From: Actibacterium ureilyticum
Lineage (GTDB): Bacteria; Pseudomonadota; Alphaproteobacteria; Rhodobacterales; Rhodobacteraceae
Direction of reading: 5' to 3'
Length of the DNA stretch: 64,000 nucleotides
NCBI RefSeq assembly: GCF_002285435.1
Contig: NZ_NSBT01000026.1
Coordinates: 434,001 to 498,000 of the forward strand
The notes below the pieces were generated by a model. It was not told where the DNA came from and did not search any database. It saw only the letters and a list, made by a program, of their open reading frames with translations. Positions 47,015-56,017 of the stretch are shown in pieces (positions within the stretch are counted from its first letter, which is position 1; each line of letters starts with the position of its first letter). Position numbers and translations under genes: made by a program.

Positions 47015-48280
47015 TCACCCCGGCAGCTCCGGCTCGCGCCCCAGCTTCTTGGCCAGCGGCGCGATGGTCAGCCCCTGCACGATGATGGAAAACACCACGA
47101 TCGCATAGGTCACGGTCAGGATCATCGGCTTCCATTCGCTATCCGGCAGGCTCAGCGCCAGCGCGACCGAGATGCCGCCCTTCAGCCCGCCCCAGGTCAT
47201 GATCGGGATCACGTCGCTGCCGAAATCGCGGAAGGGGCGCAGGATCATGATCGGGATCGACACCGCCGCCAGGCGCGCCAGCAGCGCCAGCGCCAACCCG
47301 TAAAGCCCAGCCGAGGCATAGGTCATGTCGAAGGCCACGGCAAAGACCTCGATCCCGATCAACAGGAACAGGACCGCGTTCAGGATCTCGTCCACCAGCT
47401 TCCAGAAGGCGTCGACATAGTCGCGGGTGACTTCGCTCATCCCGTATTTCATGCCCACATGGCCGATCATCAGCCCCGCGACCACCGCCATGATCGGCGC
47501 GCTGACATGCAGCCAGATCGCCAGTTCATAGCCGCCAAAGGCCAGCGCCAGGGTGATCAGCACCTCGAGCGTGTAATCGTCGATCCGCCGCATCACGCGG
47601 AAGGTCAGCCAGCCCAGGATCCCGCCCAGCAGGGCGCCGCCAAAGGCCTCTTGCACGAACAGGGTCGCGGCGCCCATCAGCGCGCTTTCCTCGCCATGGG
47701 TGCCGTGGCTGTCGCCGCCGGTAAAGGCCAGCCCGACCAGCACCAGAAACACGACATAGGCCACGCCGTCGTTGAACAGGCTTTCGCCCGCGATCTGGGT
47801 TTCCAGCGATTTGCGCAGGTTTGCCTCGCGCAGAACGCCCAGCACCGCAACCGGGTCGGTGGGTGACACGATGGCACCGAAGACCAGCGCGATCAGCAGC
47901 GGCATGCCGGTCATGAAGGAAAAGCCGAACCCCACCACGGCGACCGACAGGCCCACACCGATGGTCGCCATCAGCAGCACCACCCAGGCCTGCGCGCGCA
48001 GCTCGTCCAGCTTCACATGCAGCGCGCCCGCAAACAGAAGCAGCCCCAGCATCCCGTCCAGCAGCGCGTCGGAAAAGTCGATGCCCAGCACCACGCCGCG
48101 CAGCGTGTCGGCGATCCCCAACGCGGGATAGGCCAGGTCGATCCCCATCGCCACAAAGGACGCGGCCAGCGCCACGATCAGGATGCCGATGGCCTGCGGC
48201 AGCTTCAGGAAGAAATAGTTGATCACACCGAAAACCGCCGCCATCACGATCAGCAGCGATGCAATTTGAAGAATGTTCAT
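47015..48280 (-). CDS. CPA1-family Na+(K+)/H+ antiporter
   Basis: A protein of 421 residues with about 12 transmembrane helices. Conserved features are LLLFAGALHVKLDELRA, FGAIVSPTDPVAVLGVLRE and AGESLFNDGVAYVVFLVLV, where the Asp residues of the ion site are in the NDG and SPTDP motifs. Later helices include LFLLIGIEVFAVAF and PIMTWGGLKGGISVALAL. It exchanges Na+ or K+ for protons. The protein ends soon after the last helix (REPELPG), without a cytoplasmic regulatory domain. Confidence 0.92.
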   Translation of the reverse strand: MNILQIASLLIVMAAVFGVINYFFLKLPQAIGILIVALAASFVAMGIDLAYPALGIADTLRGVVLGIDFSDALLDGMLGLLLFAGALHVKLDELRAQAWVVLLMATIGVGLSVAVVGFGFSFMTGMPLLIALVFGAIVSPTDPVAVLGVLREANLRKSLETQIAGESLFNDGVAYVVFLVLVGLAFTGGDSHGTHGEESALMGAATLFVQEAFGGALLGGILGWLTFRVMRRIDDYTLEVLITLALAFGGYELAIWLHVSAPIMAVVAGLMIGHVGMKYGMSEVTRDYVDAFWKLVDEILNAVLFLLIGIEVFAVAFDMTYASAGLYGLALALLARLAAVSIPIMILRPFRDFGSDVIPIMTWGGLKGGISVALALSLPDSEWKPMILTVTYAIVVFSIIVQGLTIAPLAKKLGREPELPG

Positions 48281-48392
48281 GCGCGTCTCTCACCCGTTTC
48301 GGCCCCCTCTAGCATGGCGCGCGGGCTCTGGCGAAGGGGAAAGCCGCCGCAGGGGCGATTTGGGCGCGGCGATTGTGGCCGCGCCGCGTGTC

Positions 48393-49826
48393 TCAGGTGC
48401 CGCAAAAGGTGCGGTGCACTTCCTCGTCCTGGCTGGGCGGGCGGGCATATTCGGCGGTCAGCGGACCATCGTCAAAGGGGGTGGCGGTTGCCTCAAGAAG
48501 CTTTCGGAACGGCTCGTAATTATCTGACAGGGCAGCGGAAATCGCCTGTTCCACCCGGTGATTGCGCGGGATGATTGCGGGGTTGGCGCGGCGCATCTGT
48601 TCGGCCCGGTCCGCAGGTGTTTGCGGATCGCGCACCAGCCGCGCCTGCCAGTCGGCCTGCCATTGATCGAAGGCGGCGGGGTCCAGAAACTGATCGCGGG
48701 CCGTGTCGCCGCCAAGCGCGCGGAAGGTGTTGGTGAAATCGGCCTGGTTGACCGCCATCCGGTCCAACAGGGTGTGGATCAGCTCGGCATCGCCGTCCTC
48801 GGCACTGGCCAGCCCCACCTTGGCGCGGAAGACCTCCAGCCAGGCGTCGCGGAACTGCGGGGCGAATTCGTTCACCGCCTCGGTCGCGATCTCGATCGCG
48901 CGGTTTTCGTCCGGATCGATCAGCGGCAACAGGGCCGAGGCCAGCTGTGCCAGATCCCACGCCGCCATGTCGGGCTGTTTGTTATAGGCATAGCGCCCGA
49001 ACTGGTCGATGGAGCTGAAGACCTTGGCCGGGTGATAGCGATCCATGAAGGCGCAGGGGCCATAATCGATGGTTTCGCCCGATACCGCCATGTTGTCGGT
49101 GTTCATCACGCCGTGGATGAACCCCACGCCCAGCCAGCGCGCGACCAGATGCGCCTGGGCGGTGATCACGGCCTTCAGGAAGCCCAGCACCCCGGCGGCT
49201 TCGGGGTAGTGCCGCTGGCGGGCATGTTCGGCCAGAAGCGCCAGCGCCTCGGTATCCTCGCGCGCGGCGAAATACTGAAACGTGCCGACGCGGATGTGAC
49301 TGGCCGCGACGCGGGTCAGAACCGCGCCGGGCTGGGGGCGCTCGCGTAGGACCACATCGCCGGTGGTGACGGCGGCCAAGGCCCGCGTGGTGGGGATGCC
49401 AAGGGCGTGCATCGCCTCGCTGACGATATATTCGCGCAGCACGGGGCCAAGCCCCGCGCGACCGTCGCCGCGGCGGCTGAACGGGGTGGGACCGGACCCC
49501 TTTAGTTGAATGTCGCGCCGCAAGCCATTGGTATCAATGACCTCTCCGATCAACAGCGCACGCCCGTCGCCCAGTTGCGGCACCCAGCCGCCGAACTGGT
49601 GCCCGGCATAGGCTTGGGCCAGCGGCGCGGCCCCCTCGGGCAGCGTGTTGCCAGCCAGCATCGCCAGCCCCGCGTCCGAGCGCAGCCAGCCCGCGTCCAG
49701 CCCCAGCTCTGCCGCCAGCGCGTCATTGACCGCGATCAGCGCGGGTTCGGACACGGGTGCGGGGCCTTGGGCGTTGAAGAAGCGGTCCGGCAGGCGGGCA
49801 TAGCTGTTGTCGAAGGCGATGGTCAT
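48393..49826 (-). CDS. selO: Protein adenylyltransferase SelO (YdiU)
   Basis: A protein of 477 residues, the SelO pseudokinase that AMPylates proteins. Motifs: [20 protein letters not shown] near 75, [20 protein letters not shown] near 105, [19 protein letters not shown] near 240 (metal and catalytic Asn/Asp residues) and [11 protein letters not shown]. The last four residues are FCGT, so a conserved cysteine stands where animal SELENOO has selenocysteine. AAGGGATC upstream of the ATG at 49826 is a fair ribosome site. It is separate from the GNAT gene to its right. Confidence 0.94.
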   Translation of the reverse strand: MTIAFDNSYARLPDRFFNAQGPAPVSEPALIAVNDALAAELGLDAGWLRSDAGLAMLAGNTLPEGAAPLAQAYAGHQFGGWVPQLGDGRALLIGEVIDTNGLRRDIQLKGSGPTPFSRRGDGRAGLGPVLREYIVSEAMHALGIPTTRALAAVTTGDVVLRERPQPGAVLTRVAASHIRVGTFQYFAAREDTEALALLAEHARQRHYPEAAGVLGFLKAVITAQAHLVARWLGVGFIHGVMNTDNMAVSGETIDYGPCAFMDRYHPAKVFSSIDQFGRYAYNKQPDMAAWDLAQLASALLPLIDPDENRAIEIATEAVNEFAPQFRDAWLEVFRAKVGLASAEDGDAELIHTLLDRMAVNQADFTNTFRALGGDTARDQFLDPAAFDQWQADWQARLVRDPQTPADRAEQMRRANPAIIPRNHRVEQAISAALSDNYEPFRKLLEATATPFDDGPLTAEYARPPSQDEEVHRTFCGT

Positions 49827-49887
49827 GCGGGATCCCTTTGCGCGTTCTCTGAAACATAGACCGCCACAGGAGCTATCGCCAGCCCGG

Positions 49888-50331
49888 TCACAAAACCCGC
49901 GTCATCAGGCAATAGCCGTCGCGCAGCGCAAAGCCCGCCCGTTTGTACAGCGCGACCCGCTCGCCATTGCCCTTGGTTTCCAAATGCACCGCCCGCACGC
50001 CCATCTCGCGCAGCATCGGCAGCAGGGCTTGCAGAACCTGCGTGCCCATGCCCCGGCCACGCACGGCGCCGCGCAGGAAGAACTCGTCGACAAAGGCCTC
50101 GCGCCCGCCCAGTTCGATGGAAAACCCGAAGGCGATCACGATATAGCCCACCGGCGCCCGGCGCGGGCCGATCATCCAGGCGGCGGCCTGCACCTCGCCC
50201 GAAAACAGCAGCTCCAGCGCGGCCATGCGGTCGGCCTCGGTCGTGGTCAGGCCCTGTTCGGCGTGAAAGGCCGCCACCATCGGCGCAATGCGCGGCAGGT
50301 CGTCGGGCGCGGCCAGATGCAGCATGCTCAT
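49888..50331 (-). CDS. GNAT-family N-acetyltransferase
   Basis: A protein of 147 residues. The GNAT core includes [22 protein letters not shown] (acetyl-CoA loop RGRGMG) at about 83-104, [25 protein letters not shown] at about 112-135 and a short N-terminal half. The ATG at 50331 overlaps the GrpB stop as ATGA and follows a GAAGGA site, so translation is coupled. Substrate unknown. Confidence 0.87.
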   Translation of the reverse strand: MSMLHLAAPDDLPRIAPMVAAFHAEQGLTTTEADRMAALELLFSGEVQAAAWMIGPRRAPVGYIVIAFGFSIELGGREAFVDEFFLRGAVRGRGMGTQVLQALLPMLREMGVRAVHLETKGNGERVALYKRAGFALRDGYCLMTRVL

Positions 50332-50840
50332 GTGTATTCCTTCAAGGCATGTGCCTCTGCCGTCTTGATCCATGGCGACTTGCAGGCGCCATAGGCGCCG
50401 ATATCTTCGGGGTGGGCTTGGGCGCAGCGGCGCTTTTCGGCTTCATAGGCGGCTGCGCGCACAGGATCGGCGCGCAGATAGTCGCGAAAGGCAAGGTGCC
50501 GCGTGGCCTCGGGGTCGTCGGTGACATAGGCATGGGCCTGCACCAGCCTGCGCCCGGTTTCCGGGTCATCCCTGCGGCAATAGCGCCGCCCGGGCAGGCC
50601 ATAGGCGCCAAGCCATTCATACCCCAGCGCGACGATGGCGGGTTTGGCCCGTTCCATGGTGTCCAGATCAAGGAAGAGCGGCAGAAGATCCAATATCGGC
50701 TTGGCTGCGATCCCGGGGATTGAGGTGGACCCGATGTGATGCACGGCGATCAGTGCAGAGCCAAGCTGGGCGTGCCAGCGGTCGGCCTCGGCCCGCGCTT
50801 GGCGTGCCCAGTCCGGATCATGTGGGGCGAGTACGCTCAT
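50328..50840 (-). CDS. GrpB/UPF0157 family protein
   Basis: A protein of 170 residues. Motifs APHDPDWARQARAEADRW, HHIGSTSIPGIAAKPILDLLPLF near 35-57, GLPGRRYCRRDD and HLAFRDYLRADPVRAAAYEAEK identify the UPF0157 nucleotidyltransferase-like family. The GSTSIPGIAAKPIxDL core is the polymerase-beta-like signature. It overlaps the nucleoside hydrolase gene by 4 bases (ATGA) and the GNAT gene by 4 bases. Confidence 0.85.
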   Translation of the reverse strand: MSVLAPHDPDWARQARAEADRWHAQLGSALIAVHHIGSTSIPGIAAKPILDLLPLFLDLDTMERAKPAIVALGYEWLGAYGLPGRRYCRRDDPETGRRLVQAHAYVTDDPEATRHLAFRDYLRADPVRAAAYEAEKRRCAQAHPEDIGAYGACKSPWIKTAEAHALKEYT

Positions 50841-51781
50841 AGCCGGGCCAGCCGGTCGGTCAGCAGGGCAAAGAAGCCGTCGGCGTCGATCTCGCGCATG
50901 AAGGTGGCGTTGGGCGCGCGGTCTGTGACGCCCCACCAGTCGGCCACGGTCATGCCGGTGGTCAGGGCGCCGGTGGTTTCGATTTCCACGTTGATATGAC
51001 GGCCCGCGAACAGGTCCGGCTGGATCAGCCAGGCGGTGACGCAGGGGTCGTGCAGCGGCGCGCCGTCGCTGCCGTATTTCTCGCGGTCGAAACGCTCGAA
51101 GAAATCCGTCATCTCGGCCACCGCATGGCCCACGGCGCCGGGGATGGCGCGAAAGGCGTCGTTGCGCGGTTTGGTGACGAGCGCCTTGTGCGTCACATCC
51201 AACGGCATGACCACCATAGGGACGCCGGATTTAAACACGATATCAGCGGCTTCCGGATCGACATAAATGTTGAATTCGGCGGTGGGGGTGATATTGCCGA
51301 CCTCGAAATAGGCGCCGCCCATCAGCACGATTTCCTGCACCCGGCCCACGATGTCGGGCGCGGTTTGGAACGCGGTGGCGATATTCGTCAGCGGCCCCAG
51401 CGGGCACAGGGTCACGGTGCCGGGCGGGTGATCGCGCAGGGTGCGGATGATGAAATCGACCCCATGTTCGTCCTGCAACGGCATCACCGGGTCGGGCAGC
51501 ACGGGGCCGTCCAGCCCCGTCTTGCCATGCACATGTTCGGCGGTGACCAGCTTGCGCTTCAACGGGGCGGCGCATCCGGCATGGACGGATACATCAGCTT
51601 TGCCCGCCAACTCGCAGACAATGCGTGCATTTTTTTGGGTCAGGGGCAGGGGAACGTTGCCCGCGACGGCGGTGATGCCCAGCACCTCGACCTCGTCCGG
51701 GCTGGCCAGCGCCAGCAGGATCGCAACCGCGTCGTCCTGGCCGGGATCGGTGTCGATGATGATCTTGCGCGGCCCGCTCAT
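50837..51781 (-). CDS. Nucleoside hydrolase
   Basis: A protein of 314 residues of the inosine/uridine-preferring family. The calcium site begins IIDTDPGQDDAVAIL at about 8-22. Later blocks are GITAVAGNVPL, LGPLTNIATAF, EIVLMGGAYFEVGNITPTAEFN and the His/Asp-rich LHDPCVTAWLI near 240. It frees the base from nucleosides for salvage. It leads a three-gene operon with GrpB and GNAT, joined by ATGA overlaps. The start is ATG at 51781. Confidence 0.92.
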   Translation of the reverse strand: MSGPRKIIIDTDPGQDDAVAILLALASPDEVEVLGITAVAGNVPLPLTQKNARIVCELAGKADVSVHAGCAAPLKRKLVTAEHVHGKTGLDGPVLPDPVMPLQDEHGVDFIIRTLRDHPPGTVTLCPLGPLTNIATAFQTAPDIVGRVQEIVLMGGAYFEVGNITPTAEFNIYVDPEAADIVFKSGVPMVVMPLDVTHKALVTKPRNDAFRAIPGAVGHAVAEMTDFFERFDREKYGSDGAPLHDPCVTAWLIQPDLFAGRHINVEIETTGALTTGMTVADWWGVTDRAPNATFMREIDADGFFALLTDRLARL

Positions 51782-51859
51782 GGCATTGCCCCCTGCTTGC
51801 GAAATCGGACGGTAGATGCTTCCTTGGCGGGTGACAACCGGGATTCAGGGACATGCGCG

Positions 51860-52723
51860 GTGATTGGATCAGACCAGGCCGAGGGGCTTTATCTGCACCT
51901 TGGGGTGCACAGATCAGGGACAAGCTATTTCCAGAGCTTTTTGGGCCTGAATGCCGGGCGGTTGCATGATCACGGGGTCAAGGCGGTCTATCCCGGGCGG
52001 GATGGGGCGCGGGACGGCGCGCTGCGGCTGAAGCTGCCCGAACGGGCGGCGTTCGACGCGGGCGCGCTGGAGAGGTTCGACAACAGCTTCAACCGCCAGA
52101 ACCGGCGACATGGGTTCGAAGCGTCGCGTAACCTATTGCTGTCAGAGGAAAACTTCCCCGGCAACATGCAATCCCACCACACCGACACGCTGTTTCCCAC
52201 GGCGCGCGAGCGGATGGCGTATCTGTGCCGCAAGGTCGGTAAGCCGGTGCGGCGGGTGCTGTATGTGCTGCGGCGCTATGACGAATTCTATATCTCGTCC
52301 TATCGCAAGCGGTTGGAGTTTGCGCATATGGCGCCCTTTGCGGAATTGCGCCCGGCCATGGTGGCGATGACGCGGGGCTGGGCCGATGTGGTGGCCGATA
52401 TTCACGCGGGCACCGGCGCGCCAGAGATCGTGATCGCCCGGCACGAGGCGCTGCCCGCCGCGCCCAAGCTGTTGACCGCGCTGATGCCCTTGCTGCCGGC
52501 GCAGGGGTGGATCGCGCCCACGGGCCGGGTGAATGCCAGCCGGCCGATTGCCGAGCTGACCGCGGTGCAGAACGCGAAACGGGCACGGTCGGGGCGGCTG
52601 CCGCTGGAACAGGCGGATTTCAGCCCGGGATTTTCGGATGCGGAAATCCGCGCATTCACAACGCGTTACGAACAGGACTTGACGCGGATCGCGGCGATGC
52701 CCTTCGTCCGGATGCTGGGCTGA
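51860..52723 (+). CDS. Sulfotransferase-like P-loop protein
   Basis: A protein of 287 residues from a GTG start. The N-terminal LYLHLGVHRSGTSYFQSFL fits the PAPS-binding 5' loop of sulfotransferase-like proteins (HRSGTS in place of the P-loop). Later parts are basic and Tyr-rich (RVLYVLRRYDEFYISSYRKR, which contains a 3'-phosphate-like Arg/Ser site). A C-terminal helix ends RYEQDLTRIAAMPFVRMLG. Sulfotransferases of this kind may modify surface sugars. The start is uncertain: GTG at 51860 is the only codon giving the conserved loop, with GGGA 8-10 bases upstream. Confidence 0.65.
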   Translation: MIGSDQAEGLYLHLGVHRSGTSYFQSFLGLNAGRLHDHGVKAVYPGRDGARDGALRLKLPERAAFDAGALERFDNSFNRQNRRHGFEASRNLLLSEENFPGNMQSHHTDTLFPTARERMAYLCRKVGKPVRRVLYVLRRYDEFYISSYRKRLEFAHMAPFAELRPAMVAMTRGWADVVADIHAGTGAPEIVIARHEALPAAPKLLTALMPLLPAQGWIAPTGRVNASRPIAELTAVQNAKRARSGRLPLEQADFSPGFSDAEIRAFTTRYEQDLTRIAAMPFVRMLG

Positions 52724-52873
52724 GACAGCGCTACCACCAATGGGGAATCCGTTCCCGGTCGCGGATGTGATATCATGCGCCCTGCATCGCGGCGACTTTT
52801 TTTGCCGCGCCATGCGTTTTTTGACGACCTCTATTTTCGATGACCTAGCCATTTTTCAAGCAAGGAGATTACC

Positions 52874-53911
52874 ATGGTAAGCGAAGAACGCCGTCAGCAA
52901 TGGCGGGATGCCGGACGCTATGTCGAACTGGCCCAGCCGGGCGACGAAGACCTGGGTCCGCTGAAGCTTTTGCCCGGAACCTGGAAGAATACCGGCGCCT
53001 TTGACGGGCGGGGCTGGAACATGATCGCCTTGCCCTTTGCCACCGGCGACGCGCCCTTCAACTATCGCCTGCTGGTGAACCGCTATAACGAGGAGCTGAA
53101 ATTCTCGTTGGTGGACAAGGGCGTGCCGAACCGCGGGATCGCGCGGCAGCCGGGCGGCGATACGGTCAATACCGATCAGCTCGTCGTGACGCTGGATTAC
53201 GAGCAGATGATCAAGCAGACCGCGGCCGAAGATCGCGTGGCGACCCCGGTGCCGGCGGGTCAGCCGCTGCCGGAAAGCGGGCTGGCGGGCGATGCGGGGC
53301 TGGCCATTCACCACGAACCGGGGCTGTTTCTGAACATGTCCGAGCCGCTGACCGATGGCATCGACATCGCGCGGCTGGGCACGATCCCGCATGGCGATTC
53401 CGTGCTGGCGCTGGGGCGCAGCGACATCAGCGACGGTGCGCCCACGATCCCGCCGGTCAACGGGTTGCCGATCGGGGTGTCGATGGATGTGGACAACAAC
53501 CCCTATCTGGCGCCCTACAAGCATTACCGCGACAACCCGTTCCTGGGGCTGTTCGACCCGGTCGCGCCGCAGGCGCTGCTGAGCGCGGGCATGCCGGGCA
53601 ACATCGTGCGCACCACCAAGCTGGAGATGGACACGACGCTGGATCACGCGGGCATCGTGAACATCCCTTTCATCGTGCGCCAGGCGAACGCGGCGACGAT
53701 GAAGTCGACCTTCTGGATCTGCGAGCTGGACGAGGTCGACGCCAGTGGCGATCCCAAGCTGGTGCTGATGTATCTGCAGGTGATCATGCTGGATTTCTTC
53801 CCGCGTTTCGACGGGGCGGCGGGGCTGATCCGCTGGCCGCATGTCAGTATCAACGCGATGGAGAAAGCCGAACCGCCGACCAAGGAGAAGGCGGAAATGC
53901 CCGCCGTGTAG
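52874..53911 (+). CDS. Protein of unknown family (beta-rich)
   Basis: A protein of 345 residues. There is no signal peptide. It begins VSEERRQQWRDAGRY, and LKLLPGTWKNTGAFDGRGWN near 30-50 recalls the start of nitrobindin-like or FABP-like barrels, but a full match is not visible. The middle (about 90-230) is Pro/Asp-rich; the C-terminal third has IVNIPFIVRQANAATMKSTFWI and VLMYLQVIMLDFF. I do not assign a function. A strong AAGGAG site is 7 bases upstream of the ATG. It is a single gene between the sulfotransferase-like gene and a convergent iron transporter gene. Confidence 0.6.
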   Translation: MVSEERRQQWRDAGRYVELAQPGDEDLGPLKLLPGTWKNTGAFDGRGWNMIALPFATGDAPFNYRLLVNRYNEELKFSLVDKGVPNRGIARQPGGDTVNTDQLVVTLDYEQMIKQTAAEDRVATPVPAGQPLPESGLAGDAGLAIHHEPGLFLNMSEPLTDGIDIARLGTIPHGDSVLALGRSDISDGAPTIPPVNGLPIGVSMDVDNNPYLAPYKHYRDNPFLGLFDPVAPQALLSAGMPGNIVRTTKLEMDTTLDHAGIVNIPFIVRQANAATMKSTFWICELDEVDASGDPKLVLMYLQVIMLDFFPRFDGAAGLIRWPHVSINAMEKAEPPTKEKAEMPAV

Positions 53912-53935
53912 CGGGCATTCAGTAAGGGGTGGGGC

Positions 53936-53968
53936 GGGGCGCCCTTTTTCAGCAGGTTAGGGCGCCCC
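53936..53968. terminator. Hairpin between convergent genes
   Basis: GGGGCGCCCT pairs with AGGGCGCCCC around a 13-base loop, between the convergent unknown gene and the iron-binding protein gene. No strong T-run follows. Confidence 0.55.
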
Positions 53969-53980
53969 GAACTTTTGGCT

Positions 53981-54991
53981 TCAGCCGTCGAAGTCGACTT
54001 CTTCGACCAGTTTCAGCGCTTCGGCGCGGTGGGCGGCCAGATCCATCATGTTGACACCATCGGCGTCAAAGCTGCCCCAGCCCGCGACGATTTCCGACGG
54101 CTGGGTTTCCGGGCCGACGGGGTATTCGTAATTCGCCTCGGCATAGATTTCCTGTGCCTTGGGCGAGGCCAGGAATTCGATCAGCTTGACGGCATTGTCG
54201 CGGTTCGGCGCGGATTTGGTCAGCGCCACGCCCGACACGTTCACATGGGTGCCGGCGCCTTCGAAGACGGGGAACAGCACGTTGACGGAATTCGCCCATT
54301 CCTGCTGCTCTTCGTCTTCCAGCATCTTGCCCATGTAATAGGTGTTGCCCAGGCTGATATCGCATTCACCGGCCCAGATCGCCTTGACCTGTGCGCGGTC
54401 ATTGCCCTGGGGTTTGCGCGCCAGGTTGGCCTTGACCCCTTCGAGCCAGGTCTTGGTCGCCTCGGCCCCGTGATGTTCGATCATCGCCGACACCAGCGCC
54501 AGCGTATAGGCATGGGTGCCCGAACGGGTGCAGATCCGGCCCTTCCATTTCGGGTCGGCCAGGTCCTCGTATGTGGTCACGTCTTCGGGGCTGACGCGGT
54601 CCTTGCTGGCATAGACGATGCGCGCGCGGGTGGTCACGCCGAACCACTGGTTGTCGGGGTCGCGGAATTCGGCCGGGATATTGGCGGTCAGCACGTCGCT
54701 TTCCAGCGGCTGGGTCACGCCAGCCTCGACCGCACCGGCCAGGCGCGAGATGTCGACGGTCAGGATCACATCGGCGGGCGAGCGGTCGCCCTCGGCCAGA
54801 AGCCGTTCGACCATGCCCTTGTTCAGGAAGGCGACATTGGTCTTGATGCCGGTTTCCTCGGTAAAGGCGTCCAGCAGCGGCTGGATCAGTTCGGGCTGGC
54901 GATAGGAATACAGGTTGACCTCGTCGGCCTTGGCCGTGGCGGTCACTGCGGTCAGCGCGGTTGCCGCCAGAAGGGTGCGGGAAAACAGCAT
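53981..54991 (-). CDS. Iron(III) ABC transporter substrate-binding protein
   Basis: A protein of 336 residues with a signal peptide (LFSRTLLAATALTAVTATAKA). The mature part is a FbpA/AfuA-type periplasmic binding protein: VNLYSYRQPELIQPLLDAF, DVILTVDISRLAGAVEAG, VTTRARIVYASKDRV, LADPKWKGRICTRSGTHAY and a pair of Tyr in ISLGNTYYMGK, which in FbpA bind ferric iron. It is an orphan: no permease or ATPase gene lies next to it. A GGAGG site lies 7 bases before the ATG. Its promoter holds an IscR-like palindrome and an adjacent TGA-N9-TCA palindrome, which suggests iron-dependent control. Confidence 0.92.
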   Translation of the reverse strand: MLFSRTLLAATALTAVTATAKADEVNLYSYRQPELIQPLLDAFTEETGIKTNVAFLNKGMVERLLAEGDRSPADVILTVDISRLAGAVEAGVTQPLESDVLTANIPAEFRDPDNQWFGVTTRARIVYASKDRVSPEDVTTYEDLADPKWKGRICTRSGTHAYTLALVSAMIEHHGAEATKTWLEGVKANLARKPQGNDRAQVKAIWAGECDISLGNTYYMGKMLEDEEQQEWANSVNVLFPVFEGAGTHVNVSGVALTKSAPNRDNAVKLIEFLASPKAQEIYAEANYEYPVGPETQPSEIVAGWGSFDADGVNMMDLAAHRAEALKLVEEVDFDG

Positions 54992-55019
54992 GAATATCCT
55001 CCGTTTCTGTTCGCGCCCG

Positions 55020-55048
55020 CTTAAACCCGACCGAATTAGTCGGGTCAA
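55020..55048 (-). promoter_or_regulatory. Iron-binding protein promoter with IscR type-1-like box
   Basis: Minus-strand TTGACC (55048-55043), 17-base spacer and TTTAAG (55025-55020). The spacer contains CCCGAC-N7-GTCGGG (55026-55044); its core CCGACTAATTCGGTCGG fits 16 of 17 positions of the E. coli IscR type-1 pattern (CYGACTRWWWYAGTCRR, from memory). Such a site inside a promoter would repress. Confidence 0.6.
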
Positions 55049-55051
55049 TAC

Positions 55052-55068
55052 CTGAATTATTTTATCAG
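55052..55068. promoter_or_regulatory. TGA-N9-TCA palindrome (RirA-like IRO box)
   Basis: CTGA-N9-TCAG lies directly upstream of the -35 of the iron-binding protein gene. The TGA-N9-TCA form matches the RirA IRO-box pattern as I recall it. It lies in the few bases between the mazG stop and the promoter. Confidence 0.5.
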
Positions 55069-55884
55069 CTAATTTGCCGACTGTTTTTCCCGCGCCTTCA
55101 CCGCGTCCCAGATCGCGTCCATTTCCGCCAGATCCGACTGTTCGGGTGTCTTGCCACGGGCGCGCAGCGTGTCCTCGATCGCGCCGAAACGGCGGGTGAA
55201 CTTGGCATTTGCGGCGCGCAGGGCTTCCTCGGGGTCGATATCCAGGTGCCGCGCCAGGTTCGCCATCACGAACAGAAGGTCGCCGAATTCCTCGAACCGG
55301 TGGGCGGGGTCGGTGGCGGCGCGCAGCTCGTCGGCCTCTTCCACGATCTTGTCGATCACATTTTCGGTATCGGGCCAGTCGAACCCCACCCGGGCCGCGC
55401 GTTTCTGCAGCTTGACCGCGCGCATCAGCGCCGGCAGGCCGATGGCCACGTCGTCCAGCACCCCGTGGCGGGCCTTGGCCGCGCGTTCGGCGGCCTTGAT
55501 CTGTTCCCAGTCGCGGGTCTGCTGTTCGGGGGATTTGTCGCGGCTTTCGTCGCCGAACACATGCGGGTGCCGCGCGACCATCTTGTCCGACATCGTGTCG
55601 GCCACTTGATCGAAGGTGAACAGCCCCTTTTCGGCTGCCATCTGGGCGTGAAACACCGATTGGAACAGCAGATCGCCCAATTCGCCCTTCAGCTCGTCCC
55701 AGGCCTGCCGCTCGATGGCGTCGGCGACCTCATAGGCTTCCTCGATCGTATAGGGGGCGATGGTGGCGAAATCCTGTTCGATGTCCCACGGGCAGCCGGT
55801 TTCTGGATCGCGCAGGCGGCGCATGATTTCCAGCAGCCGGGGCATGCCGCCATTGGGGTCGTGGATCAGGGCGTCGTCGGTCAT
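55069..55884 (-). CDS. mazG: Nucleoside triphosphate pyrophosphohydrolase MazG
   Basis: A protein of 271 residues with two MazG domains. The first shows CPWDIEQDFATIAPYTIEEAYEVADAIE with the EExxE metal ligands, and WDELKGELGDLLFQSVFHAQMA. The second has VIDKIVEEADELRAATDP and EEFGDLLFVMANLARHL. MazG hydrolyses NTPs to NMPs and helps limit damaged nucleotides and stress signalling. ATG at 55884 matches the family N-terminus. The stop is a few bases from the iron gene's regulatory palindromes. Confidence 0.94.
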   Translation of the reverse strand: MTDDALIHDPNGGMPRLLEIMRRLRDPETGCPWDIEQDFATIAPYTIEEAYEVADAIERQAWDELKGELGDLLFQSVFHAQMAAEKGLFTFDQVADTMSDKMVARHPHVFGDESRDKSPEQQTRDWEQIKAAERAAKARHGVLDDVAIGLPALMRAVKLQKRAARVGFDWPDTENVIDKIVEEADELRAATDPAHRFEEFGDLLFVMANLARHLDIDPEEALRAANAKFTRRFGAIEDTLRARGKTPEQSDLAEMDAIWDAVKAREKQSAN

Positions 55885-56017
55885 GGGGCGGCTCCGGGTC
55901 TGTGATGCCCCGGACCCTGCCGGGCGGGGGCGGCAAAGTCCAGCCCGCGCGCCCCCTCGACATCGCGCCGTGCCAGGGCTAGCTTCTGCGGGACGGGAAA
56001 TGCGGCGAAGGTTCGGA

